Assembly (NCBI RefSeq): GCF_010120715.1
Contig: NZ_CP047591.1
Span: forward strand, 558,001 to 622,000
Reading direction: 5' to 3'
DNA length: 64,000 nucleotides
DNA from: Aminipila terrae
GTDB lineage: Bacteria > Bacillota > Clostridia > Peptostreptococcales > Anaerovoracaceae
The notes under the pieces were generated by a model, which ran no database searches, was not told where the DNA came from, and worked only from the letters and a program-made list of their open reading frames with translations. The position numbers and the translations under genes are program-made. Positions 40,632-49,935 of this stretch are shown here, one piece after another (the first letter of the stretch is position 1; every line of letters begins with the position of its first letter).

Positions 40632-41042
40632 ATGATGGGATTGTTTGGTTTTGGTAAAAACAAGGAAGTTAAAAATAATTGTGATTGTGGTTGCTCTTCT
40701 GACAGGCACAAAGTATCTGCAGAAGATAGCAGCTGTTGCTGTGGTGGTGATTGCAATGCAGAAACAATGGCTGCCGCAGAAATCAAAAAAACAGCAGGTT
40801 CATCTGTTAAGGTTCTTGGCAGCGGATGTGCAAAATGTAATCAGCTCGAAACTGCAACAAAGGAGGCTCTTGAAGAACTTGGCATGGATACTTCCATTGA
40901 CCATGTGACTGACTTTGTACAAATTGCTTCATATGGAGTAATGACTACCCCTGCCCTTGTAATAGACGGAAAGGTGGTGTCCTTTGGAAAGGTGTTAAAA
41001 AAGGATGATGTTATTAATATTTTAAAGAAGGTCAGAGTTTAA
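40632..41042 (+). CDS. Thioredoxin-family small protein with Cys-rich N-terminus
   Basis: 136 residues from ATG 40632 (RBS AGGAGG). The C-terminal 80 residues form a TM0996/MTH895-type thioredoxin domain with active site GCAKCNQLE (CxxC) and cis-Pro TTPALVIDG. The N-terminal 50 residues are cysteine-rich (CDCGCSS, CCCGGDC), like a metal-binding appendage. It is directly downstream of the ArsP-like permease, an arrangement seen in arsenic operons. It could reduce or deliver arsenicals to the permease. Confidence 0.85.
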   Translation: MMGLFGFGKNKEVKNNCDCGCSSDRHKVSAEDSSCCCGGDCNAETMAAAEIKKTAGSSVKVLGSGCAKCNQLETATKEALEELGMDTSIDHVTDFVQIASYGVMTTPALVIDGKVVSFGKVLKKDDVINILKKVRV

Positions 41043-41092
41043 CGAAGAACCGTGCAGTAACAGATGAGTCAGGAAGTGATTATTCATATTAC

Positions 41093-41133
41093 AAAAAAGC
41101 ATAGGCCATATAAAATGGATATATGCTTTTTTT
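41093..41133 (+). terminator. Terminator of the arsR operon
   Basis: AAAAAAGCATA pairs with TATGCTTTTTTT around an 18-base loop, about 50 bases after the stop codon. Confidence 0.7.
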
Positions 41134-41263
41134 GTTTTGTTGGCTGTTATTACTTTCTCTTTAAATTCCCAATTGATTTAGTAATTATGATTTCATTTGT
41201 TTACTTTTTCCTAAATATAGAGTATCCTATTTGAAAAATATACGATTTAGGAGGCTTTTAAAT

Positions 41264-41773
41264 ATGGATTTGTATACAAAAGTTGACGAGAAGTTGAAAG
41301 AATTAGGGATTACTTTTGAAATAGTGGAACATGAACCTGCATTAACTACAGAACAAGCAGACAGCTTTATCGAAGGAATTGAAGGTGTTAGAACAAAAAC
41401 AATGTTTTTAACAAATAAGAAGAAAACAGCCTTCTATCTTCTAATTATGGATGATAAGAAAAGACTAGATATGAATCAGTTTAAGGAAATTGTAGGCGAA
41501 AAGCAGGTCAAAATGGCATCTTCAGATAGCTTATTTCAAAAAATGATGCTTCCTCCTGGAGTTGTCTCACCATTTGGCCTTCAAAACAACGAAGACCATG
41601 ATATAAAGGTATATTTTGATAAGGAAATAATGCCAGAGAAAAGAATGAGTTTCCACCCAAATACAAATAAAAAAACAATTTTCATTGAATCTCCAGATCT
41701 AGTAAAGTATTTAAAAGCTATTGGTTACGAAGCAAATATTATCCAACTGAATGCTCCTGAAGATGTTGATTGA
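41264..41773 (+). CDS. YbaK/ProX-type aminoacyl-tRNA deacylase
   Basis: 169 residues from ATG 41264, with AGGAGG 9 bases upstream; an earlier in-frame start at 41231 is not supported. A YbaK/EbsC-fold editing domain that hydrolyses misacylated tRNAs (Ala- or Cys-tRNA(Pro)). Matches include EHEPALTTEQA, KTMFLTNKKK, LPPGVVSPFGLQN and SFHPNTNKKT, closest to the ProX/PrdX-type prolyl-tRNA editing proteins. A single gene with its own terminator. Confidence 0.88.
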   Translation: MDLYTKVDEKLKELGITFEIVEHEPALTTEQADSFIEGIEGVRTKTMFLTNKKKTAFYLLIMDDKKRLDMNQFKEIVGEKQVKMASSDSLFQKMMLPPGVVSPFGLQNNEDHDIKVYFDKEIMPEKRMSFHPNTNKKTIFIESPDLVKYLKAIGYEANIIQLNAPEDVD

Positions 41774-41792
41774 GAATAAATAATTAAATCCC

Positions 41793-41827
41793 AAAAGCAT
41801 ATTCCTTTTTAAAAGGAGTACGCTTTT
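41793..41827 (+). terminator. Terminator of the YbaK-like gene
   Basis: AAAAGCATATTCC pairs with GGAGTACGCTTTT (two weak positions), 20 bases after the stop and followed by T-rich sequence. Confidence 0.6.
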
Positions 41828-41879
41828 TATAATGGTTATTATAAATTTTACCATCCATTAAAAATTATAAACAATAATA

Positions 41880-41916
41880 AAAAAGATACTATATCCGTAA
41901 ATACAGTATCTTTTTA
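41880..41916 (-). terminator. spoIVA terminator
   Basis: AAAAAGATACT pairs with AGTATCTTTTT, with a T-run on both strands, about 40 bases after the spoIVA stop. Confidence 0.75.
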
Positions 41917-41957
41917 GGATTTAACCTATATAAATAATAACGTGCTTTTTTTAGTGG

Positions 41958-43435
41958 TTATAATATTATGCAAATAAAGTAGTCTTTTCCTTCATCACTG
42001 ATTTTCTGAAGGGACTTCTGCACTTTACCTCTGATGTGGTCAGGAACATTTGACAATTTATTCTCCATCTGTTCTGTAACCATTTCCTGCAGGGATTTTC
42101 CGAATATATTAGTTTCCCAGATTTTTGATGGTTCACTTTCAAATTCAGTAAGTAAGTATTTGACCAGGTCTTCAGACTGCTTTTCTGTTCCCACAATCGG
42201 AGAAATTTCCGTTGAAATATTAGTTTTAATAATATGAAGGGACGGTGCTTTTGCTCTCAGACAAACACCATATTTGTTTCCTTGCTTAAATATCTCCGGT
42301 TCATCCAGAACCATTTCTGACAGTTTAGGCTGAACGATTCCGTATCCGCTTTCTTCCACCTGTACCATGGCATCTTTCAATTTATCATATGCCTTTTTAG
42401 AAGCTGCAAACTCTTTCAAAAGTTCAAAGAATTCATAGTCATTTTTAACTGGCTGTTCCATCATCTCTTCAACAACTTTATAGAACAGACCACTTACCAT
42501 TTCAACCTGGACATCTATATCTCCAGTTCCAAGATCCATATTTGTAATGGTAATTCCTGAAATCAACTGTCCATCTTCCAGGGTACCAATGGACTGTTTT
42601 ACCTGTTCAACATTATCCAGTTCCTTAATCCAATCCTTAATTCCAGATATAATTGCCGCTTTAATCCAATGCTCTTTCGTAAGTCCTTCCACAAATCCTG
42701 GGAAATAGAAATTAATCTGTGAAGCCGGGAATTGCATCAATGCGTCTGTAAGAATCTCCTTTACAGTAGCTTCACTCATTTTAGCACAGTTTACTGCTCT
42801 GGCATGCACATTAAACTTGTTTTTTAGTTTTTCCACTACTTCACTGGCTGCTTTACCTGATGGTTCAGTACTGTTTACAATTACAACAAACGGTTTTTTC
42901 AGTTCCTTTAGCTCTCTTATAATCCGTTCTTCTGCCCCCAGATAGGCTTCTCTGTCTATATCTCCTATAGTTCCATCTGTTGTTACAGCAATACCTATAG
43001 TCGAATGGTCCCGTATTACTTTTCTGGTTCCTACCTCTGCTGCTTCTTCAAAAGGCATTTTATTAGCACTCCAAGGGTACTTACCATGCGTGCTTTACCT
43101 TCTTCAATATGCCCAAGTGCTCCAGGTACCATATATCCAACACAGTCTACCATACGCATCTTAAAATTCATGTTTCCTTCCAACTGAAAAGGAACTGCCT
43201 CCGCAGGTACAAACTTAGGTTCTGTAGTTGTAATGGTTTTACCAGCACCACTCTGTGGCAATTCATCTTGCAACCGCTCTTTTACATATGTGTTATCAAT
43301 GTTAGGCACTACAAGCAAATCCATGAATCTTTTAATGAAAGTTGATTTACCGGTTCTGACAGGACCTACAATGCCAACATAAATGTCGCCCTGCGTCCTT
43401 TCCCAAATACTTTCATATATGTTCAAATTCTCCAT
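41958..43435 (-). CDS. spoIVA: Stage IV sporulation protein A, spore coat ATPase (frameshifted)
   Basis: 492 residues after repair, the normal SpoIVA length. SpoIVA polymerises on the forespore using ATP and forms the base of the spore coat. It starts MENLNIYESIWERTQGD, with Walker A GPVRTGKST. The middle part has AVTTDGTIGDI and the C-terminus ends with a short conserved tail. The start is ATG 43435 (RBS AAGGGG); an in-frame start at 43468 lies in the upstream hairpin. The frames join when one C is added to CCC (forward GGG 43075-43077), giving MVSTPWSANKMPFEEAAEVG. Its RBS is inside the 3' arm of a terminator-like hairpin, and a sigma-E-type promoter overlaps the 5' arm. Confidence 0.96.
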
Positions 43436-43440
43436 AAAAA

Positions 43441-43484
43441 ATACCCCTTCCGTACAATACTGATACAATATATGAGAGGGGTAT
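43441..43484 (-). terminator. Hairpin ending the agmatinase operon and covering the spoIVA RBS
   Basis: On the complement ATACCCCT pairs with AGGGGTAT, followed by TTTTTT and then the spoIVA ATG. The 3' arm is also the spoIVA RBS. Confidence 0.7.
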
Positions 43485-43495
43485 CCAAGTTATTC
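43467..43495 (-). promoter_or_regulatory. Sigma-E-like promoter of spoIVA
   Basis: On the complement GAATAA (43490-43495), 15 bases, CATATATT (43467-43474), close to the sigma-E pattern. Sigma-E control of spoIVA is established in Bacillus. The start site near 43460 would leave out the 5' arm of the hairpin. Confidence 0.6.
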
Positions 43496-43543
43496 TATTT
43501 TATTTTGTGATTCCTTCCATTCCCATTACTTTTTTAGCTTATC

Positions 43544-44494
43544 TTATATTTCTAATTCTTCCTTTTTGCTGTGAACCTTATTTAAAGCAATAAGCCCTAA
43601 AAATTCCTGAATAATGTTGGCTGCTAAAAATGAGGTGATTTGATTAGGGTCATAGGCAGGAATCACTTCAACCAGGTCAAATCCAACAAAGTTTATTTTT
43701 TTAGTCTCCCTGAGCAAATATAAGGTTTCACTACTTGTAAACCCACAAACTTCCATGGTTCCTGTCCCCGGTGCATATGCTGGATCAACAAAATCAATAT
43801 CAAAAGTTAAAAAAGCTTTTTTCTCTCCAACTCTTTCTCTAATCTGTTTTCCCACACTTTCAAGCCCCTGCTCTCGTATCATATCTGCAGTAATCACTTT
43901 AAATCCGATATCTTTAAATGTTTTAAAGTTACTTCTTATTCCAACTTGTATAGAATGGCTTGTATCAATCAGCCCCTCTTCCCATGCCCGCCTGAAGGAA
44001 GTGGCATGACTGTACTTTTCCCCCAGATAAGAATCAATCGTGTCCATATGTGCATCAAATTGTACAAGCGCAACAGGTCCATGTTTTTTTGCCACTGCTC
44101 TTAGTTCAGCTAATGTAATAGAATGATCTCCCCCTATTGAAATTGGTATCACATTATCATCCACGATAGGTTGCATCCCTTGCTCTATTTTTTCATAAGA
44201 TTCTTCTATATATCCCGGTACAATATTAATATCTCCTAAATCAACCCCTGATAGTATATCTGGTATATTTAATCCGAAACCTGAATGATAAGACCTGATA
44301 GTCACTGACATATCCCTTATAGCTGCTGGTGCAAATCTGGAGCCTGTCCGAAAAGTGCTGGCAGTATCAAAGGGAATTCCAATAATCGCAAAATCAACGT
44401 CCTTTGTTGTCTGTATGTTTGGCAATCTCATGAAAGTCTTAATTCCTGTAAAACGAGGCCCATTTAAAGAGCTGATGGGCTTATAACAAACCAT
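43544..44494 (-). CDS. speB: Agmatinase (ureohydrolase family)
   Basis: 316 residues. Agmatinase motifs: GIPFDTASTFRTGSRFAP, IGGDHSIT, FDAHMDTIDSYLG, SHATSFRRAWEEG and LTFDIDFVDPAYAPGTGTMEVCG, a closer fit to SpeB than the 38 kb homologue. It would convert agmatine to putrescine and urea. Strong RBS AGGAGGTAAC. It is the last gene of the radical SAM/ATP-grasp cluster, 10 bases after the antiporter gene, so in this setting it could act on a guanidino intermediate of that pathway. Confidence 0.88.
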   Translation of the reverse strand: MVCYKPISSLNGPRFTGIKTFMRLPNIQTTKDVDFAIIGIPFDTASTFRTGSRFAPAAIRDMSVTIRSYHSGFGLNIPDILSGVDLGDINIVPGYIEESYEKIEQGMQPIVDDNVIPISIGGDHSITLAELRAVAKKHGPVALVQFDAHMDTIDSYLGEKYSHATSFRRAWEEGLIDTSHSIQVGIRSNFKTFKDIGFKVITADMIREQGLESVGKQIRERVGEKKAFLTFDIDFVDPAYAPGTGTMEVCGFTSSETLYLLRETKKINFVGFDLVEVIPAYDPNQITSFLAANIIQEFLGLIALNKVHSKKEELEI

Positions 44495-44504
44495 TTGTTA
44501 CCTC

Positions 44505-45773
44505 CTATCCTATTTTTCTATGAAATATAACATCCTTTTTTTCTGTACTTTTATGAAGCAGTTTCTGCATGACTGGTCCGCTTATTAATGTAGTAATAAC
44601 TGCCATAGTTATTAATGCCACAAAAATTTCTTCGTTAATAAAGTGGTATTCGAAAGCAACCGATGCTAAAATAATTTCCATTGCCCCCCGCACGTTCATA
44701 GCAAATGCCACAATTAAAGAATTTATAAAAGAAATCCTGCAAATCCTTGCACCAATAAAAGCTCCGCTTACTTTACCTATACAAGCTACAGATAAAACTA
44801 TAATTATCAAGAACCAATTTAAGTTAGAAATAAAATTTATCTTAAGACCCACTGAGACAAAATAAATTGGCACAAAAAAACTATTGGTAAACTTTCTTAT
44901 GCTATCGAATCCTTCTACAGACTTTGGATCTAATCTGAGAGTGAAAACGGATCCTATTAAAAATGCTCCAAACATAGCATTAATACCTAAAAACTGGCTG
45001 ATTGCAGATGCAAATAGTATTAACATAACCAGGGCTGCTGTGCAATGACTCTTTGTCGGAAAAACTTTTATAAAACCTGACAGTCTTTCAGGCTTGCTTA
45101 TATAATAAACAACACCAATAAGCAGAATGAAGCACAAAATCAATCCAATCGTACAGCTCATGCTTTTGGAAACACATAAATCAGAATTCATATCTCTTAA
45201 AATAAGGGAAAACAGAACCCAGCCTAAAAAGTCATTAATAGTCGCTGCTGACAAGATCAAATTACCTAATTTGGTATTTAATAGTTCCAAATGCATTAAT
45301 ATCCTTGCAATCACCGGAAGGGCTGATATGGAAACGGCTATACCTATGAAAAGAGTAAGCTTGTCCCTGTTTATTAGTTGTAGACCCCATATATCTGGAA
45401 AAATTCTTACAACTCCAATCCCCATAAAAAAAGGGATTAGTATACTAAACAGGCTAATAGTAACTACATTTCTTATCTGTTTTTTTAATAAAACCAGATT
45501 CATCTCCAGTCCCACGGTAAACAGGAAAAAAATTTGTCCCAATTTGATAATTGTTTCTAACCCAATGGAGCATTTACTACTGGATAAAAATAAATAACTG
45601 TAGCAGAAAGGGAAAATGCTGCCTAAAATTGTGGGACCCAATATAATTCCTCCAAGAAGCTCACCCACTACAGTTGGAAAACCCAGCTTGTCCGTTATTT
45701 TTGTACACGTCAGTGCAGTAAGAATCATTATGCAAATCTGCAAGCAAAGTCTTATAATATTGCTCTCATTCAA
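44505..45773 (-). CDS. Cation:proton antiporter (CPA2 family)
   Basis: 422 residues with about 12-13 transmembrane segments. GELLGGIILGP near the N-terminus is the first-helix signature of CPA2 antiporters. It also has FFLFTVGLEMNL, INDFLGW (conserved Asp of the ion site) and AMNVRGAMEI. No RCK/TrkA regulatory domain. It exchanges Na+ or K+ for H+. It sits in the biosynthetic-looking cluster between the EamA transporter and the agmatinase. Confidence 0.87.
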   Translation of the reverse strand: MNESNIIRLCLQICIMILTALTCTKITDKLGFPTVVGELLGGIILGPTILGSIFPFCYSYLFLSSSKCSIGLETIIKLGQIFFLFTVGLEMNLVLLKKQIRNVVTISLFSILIPFFMGIGVVRIFPDIWGLQLINRDKLTLFIGIAVSISALPVIARILMHLELLNTKLGNLILSAATINDFLGWVLFSLILRDMNSDLCVSKSMSCTIGLILCFILLIGVVYYISKPERLSGFIKVFPTKSHCTAALVMLILFASAISQFLGINAMFGAFLIGSVFTLRLDPKSVEGFDSIRKFTNSFFVPIYFVSVGLKINFISNLNWFLIIIVLSVACIGKVSGAFIGARICRISFINSLIVAFAMNVRGAMEIILASVAFEYHFINEEIFVALITMAVITTLISGPVMQKLLHKSTEKKDVIFHRKIG

Positions 45774-45810
45774 AATAGTTCACCTGTTAAAGTCCTTTCT
45801 GCAGGAATAC

Positions 45811-46707
45811 TCATATAAGCTTCTTCACAGAAGCCCAAATAAGTCCCAGTTTATTTACAATACCTTTCTCTGCAACAAAAAGACTAATTATCAATAAGAT
45901 ACCACCTAAATAAGCTTTCACAGTTAAGCTTTCACCCAGAAACAGGTTAGCTGCAACAGCATTATATGCTGGTTCAAAAGCAAAGATAATTCCAACATAT
46001 TCAGGGGTCGTATATTGCTGTGCTTTCATTTGAACGATAAACGCGCAGGCAGTATTTAAAATTCCATATGCTAGCAACGCCTCCCAGGCAATCTGGGTTT
46101 GAGGAAATTCCAGATGACCCGTAAAAGCAGTAACGATGAAAGACAATAAAGCAACCACGCCAATCTGAATGATACCTATTGCAATGGCATCAACCTTTTC
46201 AATGACTTTATCCGTATACATAATTTGAAAAGCAATAAAAAGGGCGCATAAGAGGCATAGGGCATCACCAGTATTTAAGCTCATACCAGCGCTGAAGGTC
46301 AGTAATGCTACACCAACCACTGCCATAATGCAGCTGACAATTATATTTAATTCAGGTTTCTGCTTAAATAAAACAAAAGAAATAATGGGAATCATTATAA
46401 CAGATAAACTAACTAAAAAACCCGCATTTGATGCAGATGTCTTATATCCTCCAAATGTTGCACCCAGATAAGCAACAAATAAAATGAGACCAATTATGAT
46501 TCCGTGTTTTATTGTTTCAAAATCCAGATTTCTGAATTTCTTAATAAACACAACAAATGGAATGATAAAACCAATTCCGAAACGTAATGTCATTAAGCTC
46601 ATTTCATTTATTTCTTCTGCGCATACCTTTAGCCAAACAAAAGAAAATCCCCATATAAAGACAATTATCATTAGCGACAGATTTGCTATTCCCTTTTTTC
46701 CAATCAT
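45811..46707 (-). CDS. EamA/DMT-family exporter
   Basis: 298 residues, ten transmembrane segments in two EamA repeats (IWGFSFVWLKV at the start; AYGILNTACAFIVQMKAQQY in the second repeat; IFAFEPAYNAVAANLFLGE). DMT transporters export amino acids and small metabolites. It lies 13 bases after the amidohydrolase gene, and is the obvious candidate to export the product of the cluster. Confidence 0.9.
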   Translation of the reverse strand: MIGKKGIANLSLMIIVFIWGFSFVWLKVCAEEINEMSLMTLRFGIGFIIPFVVFIKKFRNLDFETIKHGIIIGLILFVAYLGATFGGYKTSASNAGFLVSLSVIMIPIISFVLFKQKPELNIIVSCIMAVVGVALLTFSAGMSLNTGDALCLLCALFIAFQIMYTDKVIEKVDAIAIGIIQIGVVALLSFIVTAFTGHLEFPQTQIAWEALLAYGILNTACAFIVQMKAQQYTTPEYVGIIFAFEPAYNAVAANLFLGESLTVKAYLGGILLIISLFVAEKGIVNKLGLIWASVKKLI

Positions 46708-46720
46708 TTAATTGCCTCCT

Positions 46721-47869
46721 CTATCTTATTGAATAAACTAATTTACCATCAATAAATGTACTCACTACGTTACTTCTTGCATCCATTGGGTCCCCGTCAA
46801 AAACCAGGATATCCGCATCCTTTCCCAGAGACAAACTTCCCACTTTATGGTCAATGCCTGCTATCTCTGCAGGGTAAATGGTAACCGCCTTTAATGCTTC
46901 TTTTTCTGGCAATCCATATCGGGAAGCAACGATAGCGCTTAAAAGCAAAAAGTTTACAGGCATACATGGGTGATCACTCATAATAGCAAATTTCAAACCG
47001 GCATCATAGAAAGCTTTAGGAGTAAAAACAGACTGGTTTTTAAGCTCATCTTTTCCTCTGGCTATTAATAAGGGACCAACAACAATGGGAACTTCAGCAT
47101 CTTTTAACTGCTGGGCAACCCGAAGTCCTTCTGTGCAATGTTCCAATGAAATAGCAATATTAAATTCTTTAGCTATTCGCAGGGCTGTACATATGTCATC
47201 TGATCTATGTGCATGAATTTTCAAAGGTAACTTCTTATCCATTACTGAAAGCAAGCTTTCTAAACGAAAATCATATAAAGTGTCATCCTTTTCTTTCTTT
47301 TTTTTATATATCTTGGTTTCTATTAAAGTCTGCCTTAGTAAGGCTGCAATACCCATCCTGGTAGCTGGTGCTTTATCCTTAGCTCTGTACATATTTTTAG
47401 TGTTTTCTCCAAGAGCGGCTTTAACGGCTACAGTCTTTTTTATAATCATCTGATCAACACAATCCCCAGGTGAAGTCTTAATTGCAGTACATTGTCCTCC
47501 TATGACGTTGGCACTTCCAGGGCAGACAACCACAGATGTCACTCCGGAACTTCTGGCGTCCTCAAAGCCTCTGTCAAAGATATTGATGGCATCTAAAACA
47601 TGTAGCTGTGGCTGTATTGCTCCACAAATTTCATTTGAGTCACTGTTGCTTTTCGAAGCAGAATCGTTTATCATTCCCAAATGAGTGTGACAGTCTACAA
47701 GACCAGGCAGCAGATACTTCCCTTTTACATCAATTGTATTGACAACATCATAATCATATTCCTTCATATCGCCAATATTCATAATTTTTCCATTCTCTAC
47801 AATAATGAAACCATCTTTAAAGTCTTCACCATCCATCGTTAAAATATGACCATTTACAATTGAATTCAT
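46721..47869 (-). CDS. Amidohydrolase (imidazolonepropionase-like)
   Basis: 382 residues from the ATG at 47869; the longer upstream frame overlaps the ATP-grasp gene and is rejected. Metal ligands of the amidohydrolase superfamily are present: PGLVDCHTHLG (HxH), KIHAHRSDD, SLEHCTEG and the catalytic Asp in MSDHPC. The closing segment is IDGKLVYSI. Relatives hydrolyse cyclic amides, imidazolones or dipeptides. In the cluster it follows two ATP-grasp ligases, so it may trim or open an amide- or lactam-containing intermediate. Substrate unknown. Confidence 0.87.
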   Translation of the reverse strand: MNSIVNGHILTMDGEDFKDGFIIVENGKIMNIGDMKEYDYDVVNTIDVKGKYLLPGLVDCHTHLGMINDSASKSNSDSNEICGAIQPQLHVLDAINIFDRGFEDARSSGVTSVVVCPGSANVIGGQCTAIKTSPGDCVDQMIIKKTVAVKAALGENTKNMYRAKDKAPATRMGIAALLRQTLIETKIYKKKKEKDDTLYDFRLESLLSVMDKKLPLKIHAHRSDDICTALRIAKEFNIAISLEHCTEGLRVAQQLKDAEVPIVVGPLLIARGKDELKNQSVFTPKAFYDAGLKFAIMSDHPCMPVNFLLLSAIVASRYGLPEKEALKAVTIYPAEIAGIDHKVGSLSLGKDADILVFDGDPMDARSNVVSTFIDGKLVYSIR

Positions 47870-47894
47870 TACATTACACCTTCCCTTTACACTT

Positions 47895-48758
47895 CTACGA
47901 ACATAATAATTTTCCAATCGTTTCAGCGGGGTTAATACCAGTTGCATCATATAATCCTCGGAAAAGTGGACAGATGTTAACTTCCAGAACATTGTACCCT
48001 TCATCACTGTCAATGATATCTACCCCTGCCACGTCTGCATCGATTGCTTTTGCTGCCTGAATAGCTAACTCTGCAAGTTCGCAATTCATTTTCATTTTCC
48101 GTGCAGTTCCTCCGTTACAAATGTTTGTCTTCCAGTTATTTTCTGAGGCTTCCCTGCGTATGCTCCCAATCACCTCGTTTCCAACAACAAAAACCCTGTA
48201 ATCAAAATAGCCTTTTTCGTCTTTTTTATGTATAAACTCCTGTATATAAAATGGTACATTACAATTTGACAAAACTGTAATGATTTCAACAGCTTCTTCA
48301 AAACAACAGGCTCTGCTGACTCCCTCTCCTCTGCCCCCGGATATAGGCTTAAAAACGATTGGATATTTAAAATCTTTGATCTGATCAATAATATCCTTAG
48401 CATGGTTCGTGTATGAACATATGGTCTTGGGATGGCGAATATTCATCTTTGCTAAAAGCATACTTGTATACCACTTGTTTTGCCCATATTGAATAGCCCG
48501 AGAATTATTTATAACCTTTTCCCCTCGTAGCTCCAAATCTTTTAAAATAATAAGCCCACTTTGAAGAACTGGCCTTTCAACCCGCCCAAGAATGGACTTA
48601 TACCTTGCTTCCTTCTGATATATCTCTTCCAGATTCAATATAGTCTTTCTTGGATCAATAAGGTCTGCTTCATACCCGTTCCGCTCTATTGATGCCAGTA
48701 TCTGACCCATTTCCCAATGATCATAATTCATGCTGACGATTCCAATTTTCCTGCTCAT
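47895..48758 (-). CDS. RimK/LysX-like ATP-grasp ligase
   Basis: 287 residues. A pre-ATP-grasp domain (about 1-90, VSMNYDHWEMGQ) precedes an ATP-grasp fold: NKWYTSMLLAK, IVFKPISGGRGEGVSR (phosphate-binding loop), FDYRVFVVGNEVIGSIRR and the metal-binding VLEVNICPLFRGLYDATGIN. This is the RimK/LysX pattern, which ligates an amino acid or peptide carboxylate to an amine with ATP. It starts one base before the other ATP-grasp gene ends, so the two are probably coupled. Confidence 0.88.
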   Translation of the reverse strand: MSRKIGIVSMNYDHWEMGQILASIERNGYEADLIDPRKTILNLEEIYQKEARYKSILGRVERPVLQSGLIILKDLELRGEKVINNSRAIQYGQNKWYTSMLLAKMNIRHPKTICSYTNHAKDIIDQIKDFKYPIVFKPISGGRGEGVSRACCFEEAVEIITVLSNCNVPFYIQEFIHKKDEKGYFDYRVFVVGNEVIGSIRREASENNWKTNICNGGTARKMKMNCELAELAIQAAKAIDADVAGVDIIDSDEGYNVLEVNICPLFRGLYDATGINPAETIGKLLCS

Positions 48759-49910
48759 TTATCTTTCACCTATCCTCTCATAACTGATTTGTGAGTCAAT
48801 TTCCTCCACAATCTTTTCTGACAGAACCCTGATGTTTTCCACATAACCAGGAGAAAGTACCAGATAATTGTTATCTACCTTGAAATCCAGTTTGTCCATG
48901 CCTTCCTCACAATTCATTTTCCGAATGGCATACCTGTGTTTGCAGATTTGATCAGATACTACAATTAAATCCACTCCATTTTGTGCAATATTAGTGATAA
49001 GACTTTTCTCCTCGTTCTCACCCACAGGCATGCCCGATCTTCTACCCTCAATTCCTGCCATTACTCCATCGTATACCATCGTACGAATGTCAAAATAATA
49101 TTGATTTGAATCACTTGATTGAAATTTGGCAGCTTCTATTTTCTGCTGCACGATATATCCACCCTCAACCAGAGAAATCTCATTAATCTTTCTATAAATT
49201 TCCTCTTTCTTCTCTTGGTATTTTATCAGGAGAAAACCTTTTCCCCCATAAAGACAGTTTGGTTTTACAATGCAATCTTCCTTCTTTTTTTGAAAAAAGA
49301 ATATACAATCCAGAATTTCTTTTCTGCTAGTTGCCTTATAAGTTTCCGGCACACGCAGGATTGGGAAAGAGCTTTCCAGAGACCTGACGATATTTAAAAT
49401 TTTAAACTTATCATTGGCAACATTTCTGACATACAGGTCATTTATTGTGTTTAAGGATAAATTTAATGGCGGAAAGCTGAAATTACGTCTGTAGATTAAA
49501 TCCGGCTTCATGCCTGTGTCTTTTACCAAGAGTTGCCCATCATTAATAAGGAACTCTTCCGGTGTATATATTTCTGCAGAAAACCCATTATCATTCAAGA
49601 GTGCTTTAATGTATTGGATTTCATTTTCTATACCACTCTCTTGTCCCTTTTTTTTACAAATAATTGCTATATGCTTTCCTTCATTTATATTTCTTCTAAA
49701 GCAGGATAGAAAGATTTTGCTATGTTGCTTATTAAGGTCTGTTATTGTATTTCCAGATGCTCTGTCTCTTTCAACAATTTCTCTTTTTTTTTCTATAAAA
49801 TATGGTGCAAATGTATTATCATTAACTTCAAGGAAGTTAAAAAAACCGTTCTGATCAATCATATAATCCACTGAAGCATATTTAAAAAAACGAATATACT
49901 TTTTCTCCAT
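48759..49910 (-). CDS. ATP-grasp protein with apparently permuted metal-binding motif
   Basis: 383 residues from ATG 49910 (AAGGAG upstream). The core (about 195-330) has an ATP-grasp Gly-rich loop (KPNCLYGGKGFLLIK) and YFDIRTMVYDG. The metal-binding FLEVNDNTFAP motif, normally at the C-terminal end of the fold, is here at about residues 24-34, before the core. No E-x-N follows the core. This resembles a circular permutation, as in glutathionylspermidine-synthase-type ATP-grasps. It likely activates a carboxylate for amide formation. Partner of the next gene. Confidence 0.75.
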   Translation of the reverse strand: MEKKYIRFFKYASVDYMIDQNGFFNFLEVNDNTFAPYFIEKKREIVERDRASGNTITDLNKQHSKIFLSCFRRNINEGKHIAIICKKKGQESGIENEIQYIKALLNDNGFSAEIYTPEEFLINDGQLLVKDTGMKPDLIYRRNFSFPPLNLSLNTINDLYVRNVANDKFKILNIVRSLESSFPILRVPETYKATSRKEILDCIFFFQKKKEDCIVKPNCLYGGKGFLLIKYQEKKEEIYRKINEISLVEGGYIVQQKIEAAKFQSSDSNQYYFDIRTMVYDGVMAGIEGRRSGMPVGENEEKSLITNIAQNGVDLIVVSDQICKHRYAIRKMNCEEGMDKLDFKVDNNYLVLSPGYVENIRVLSEKIVEEIDSQISYERIGER

Positions 49911-49935
49911 ATTCTTTGTCTCCTTTTTTACAAAG

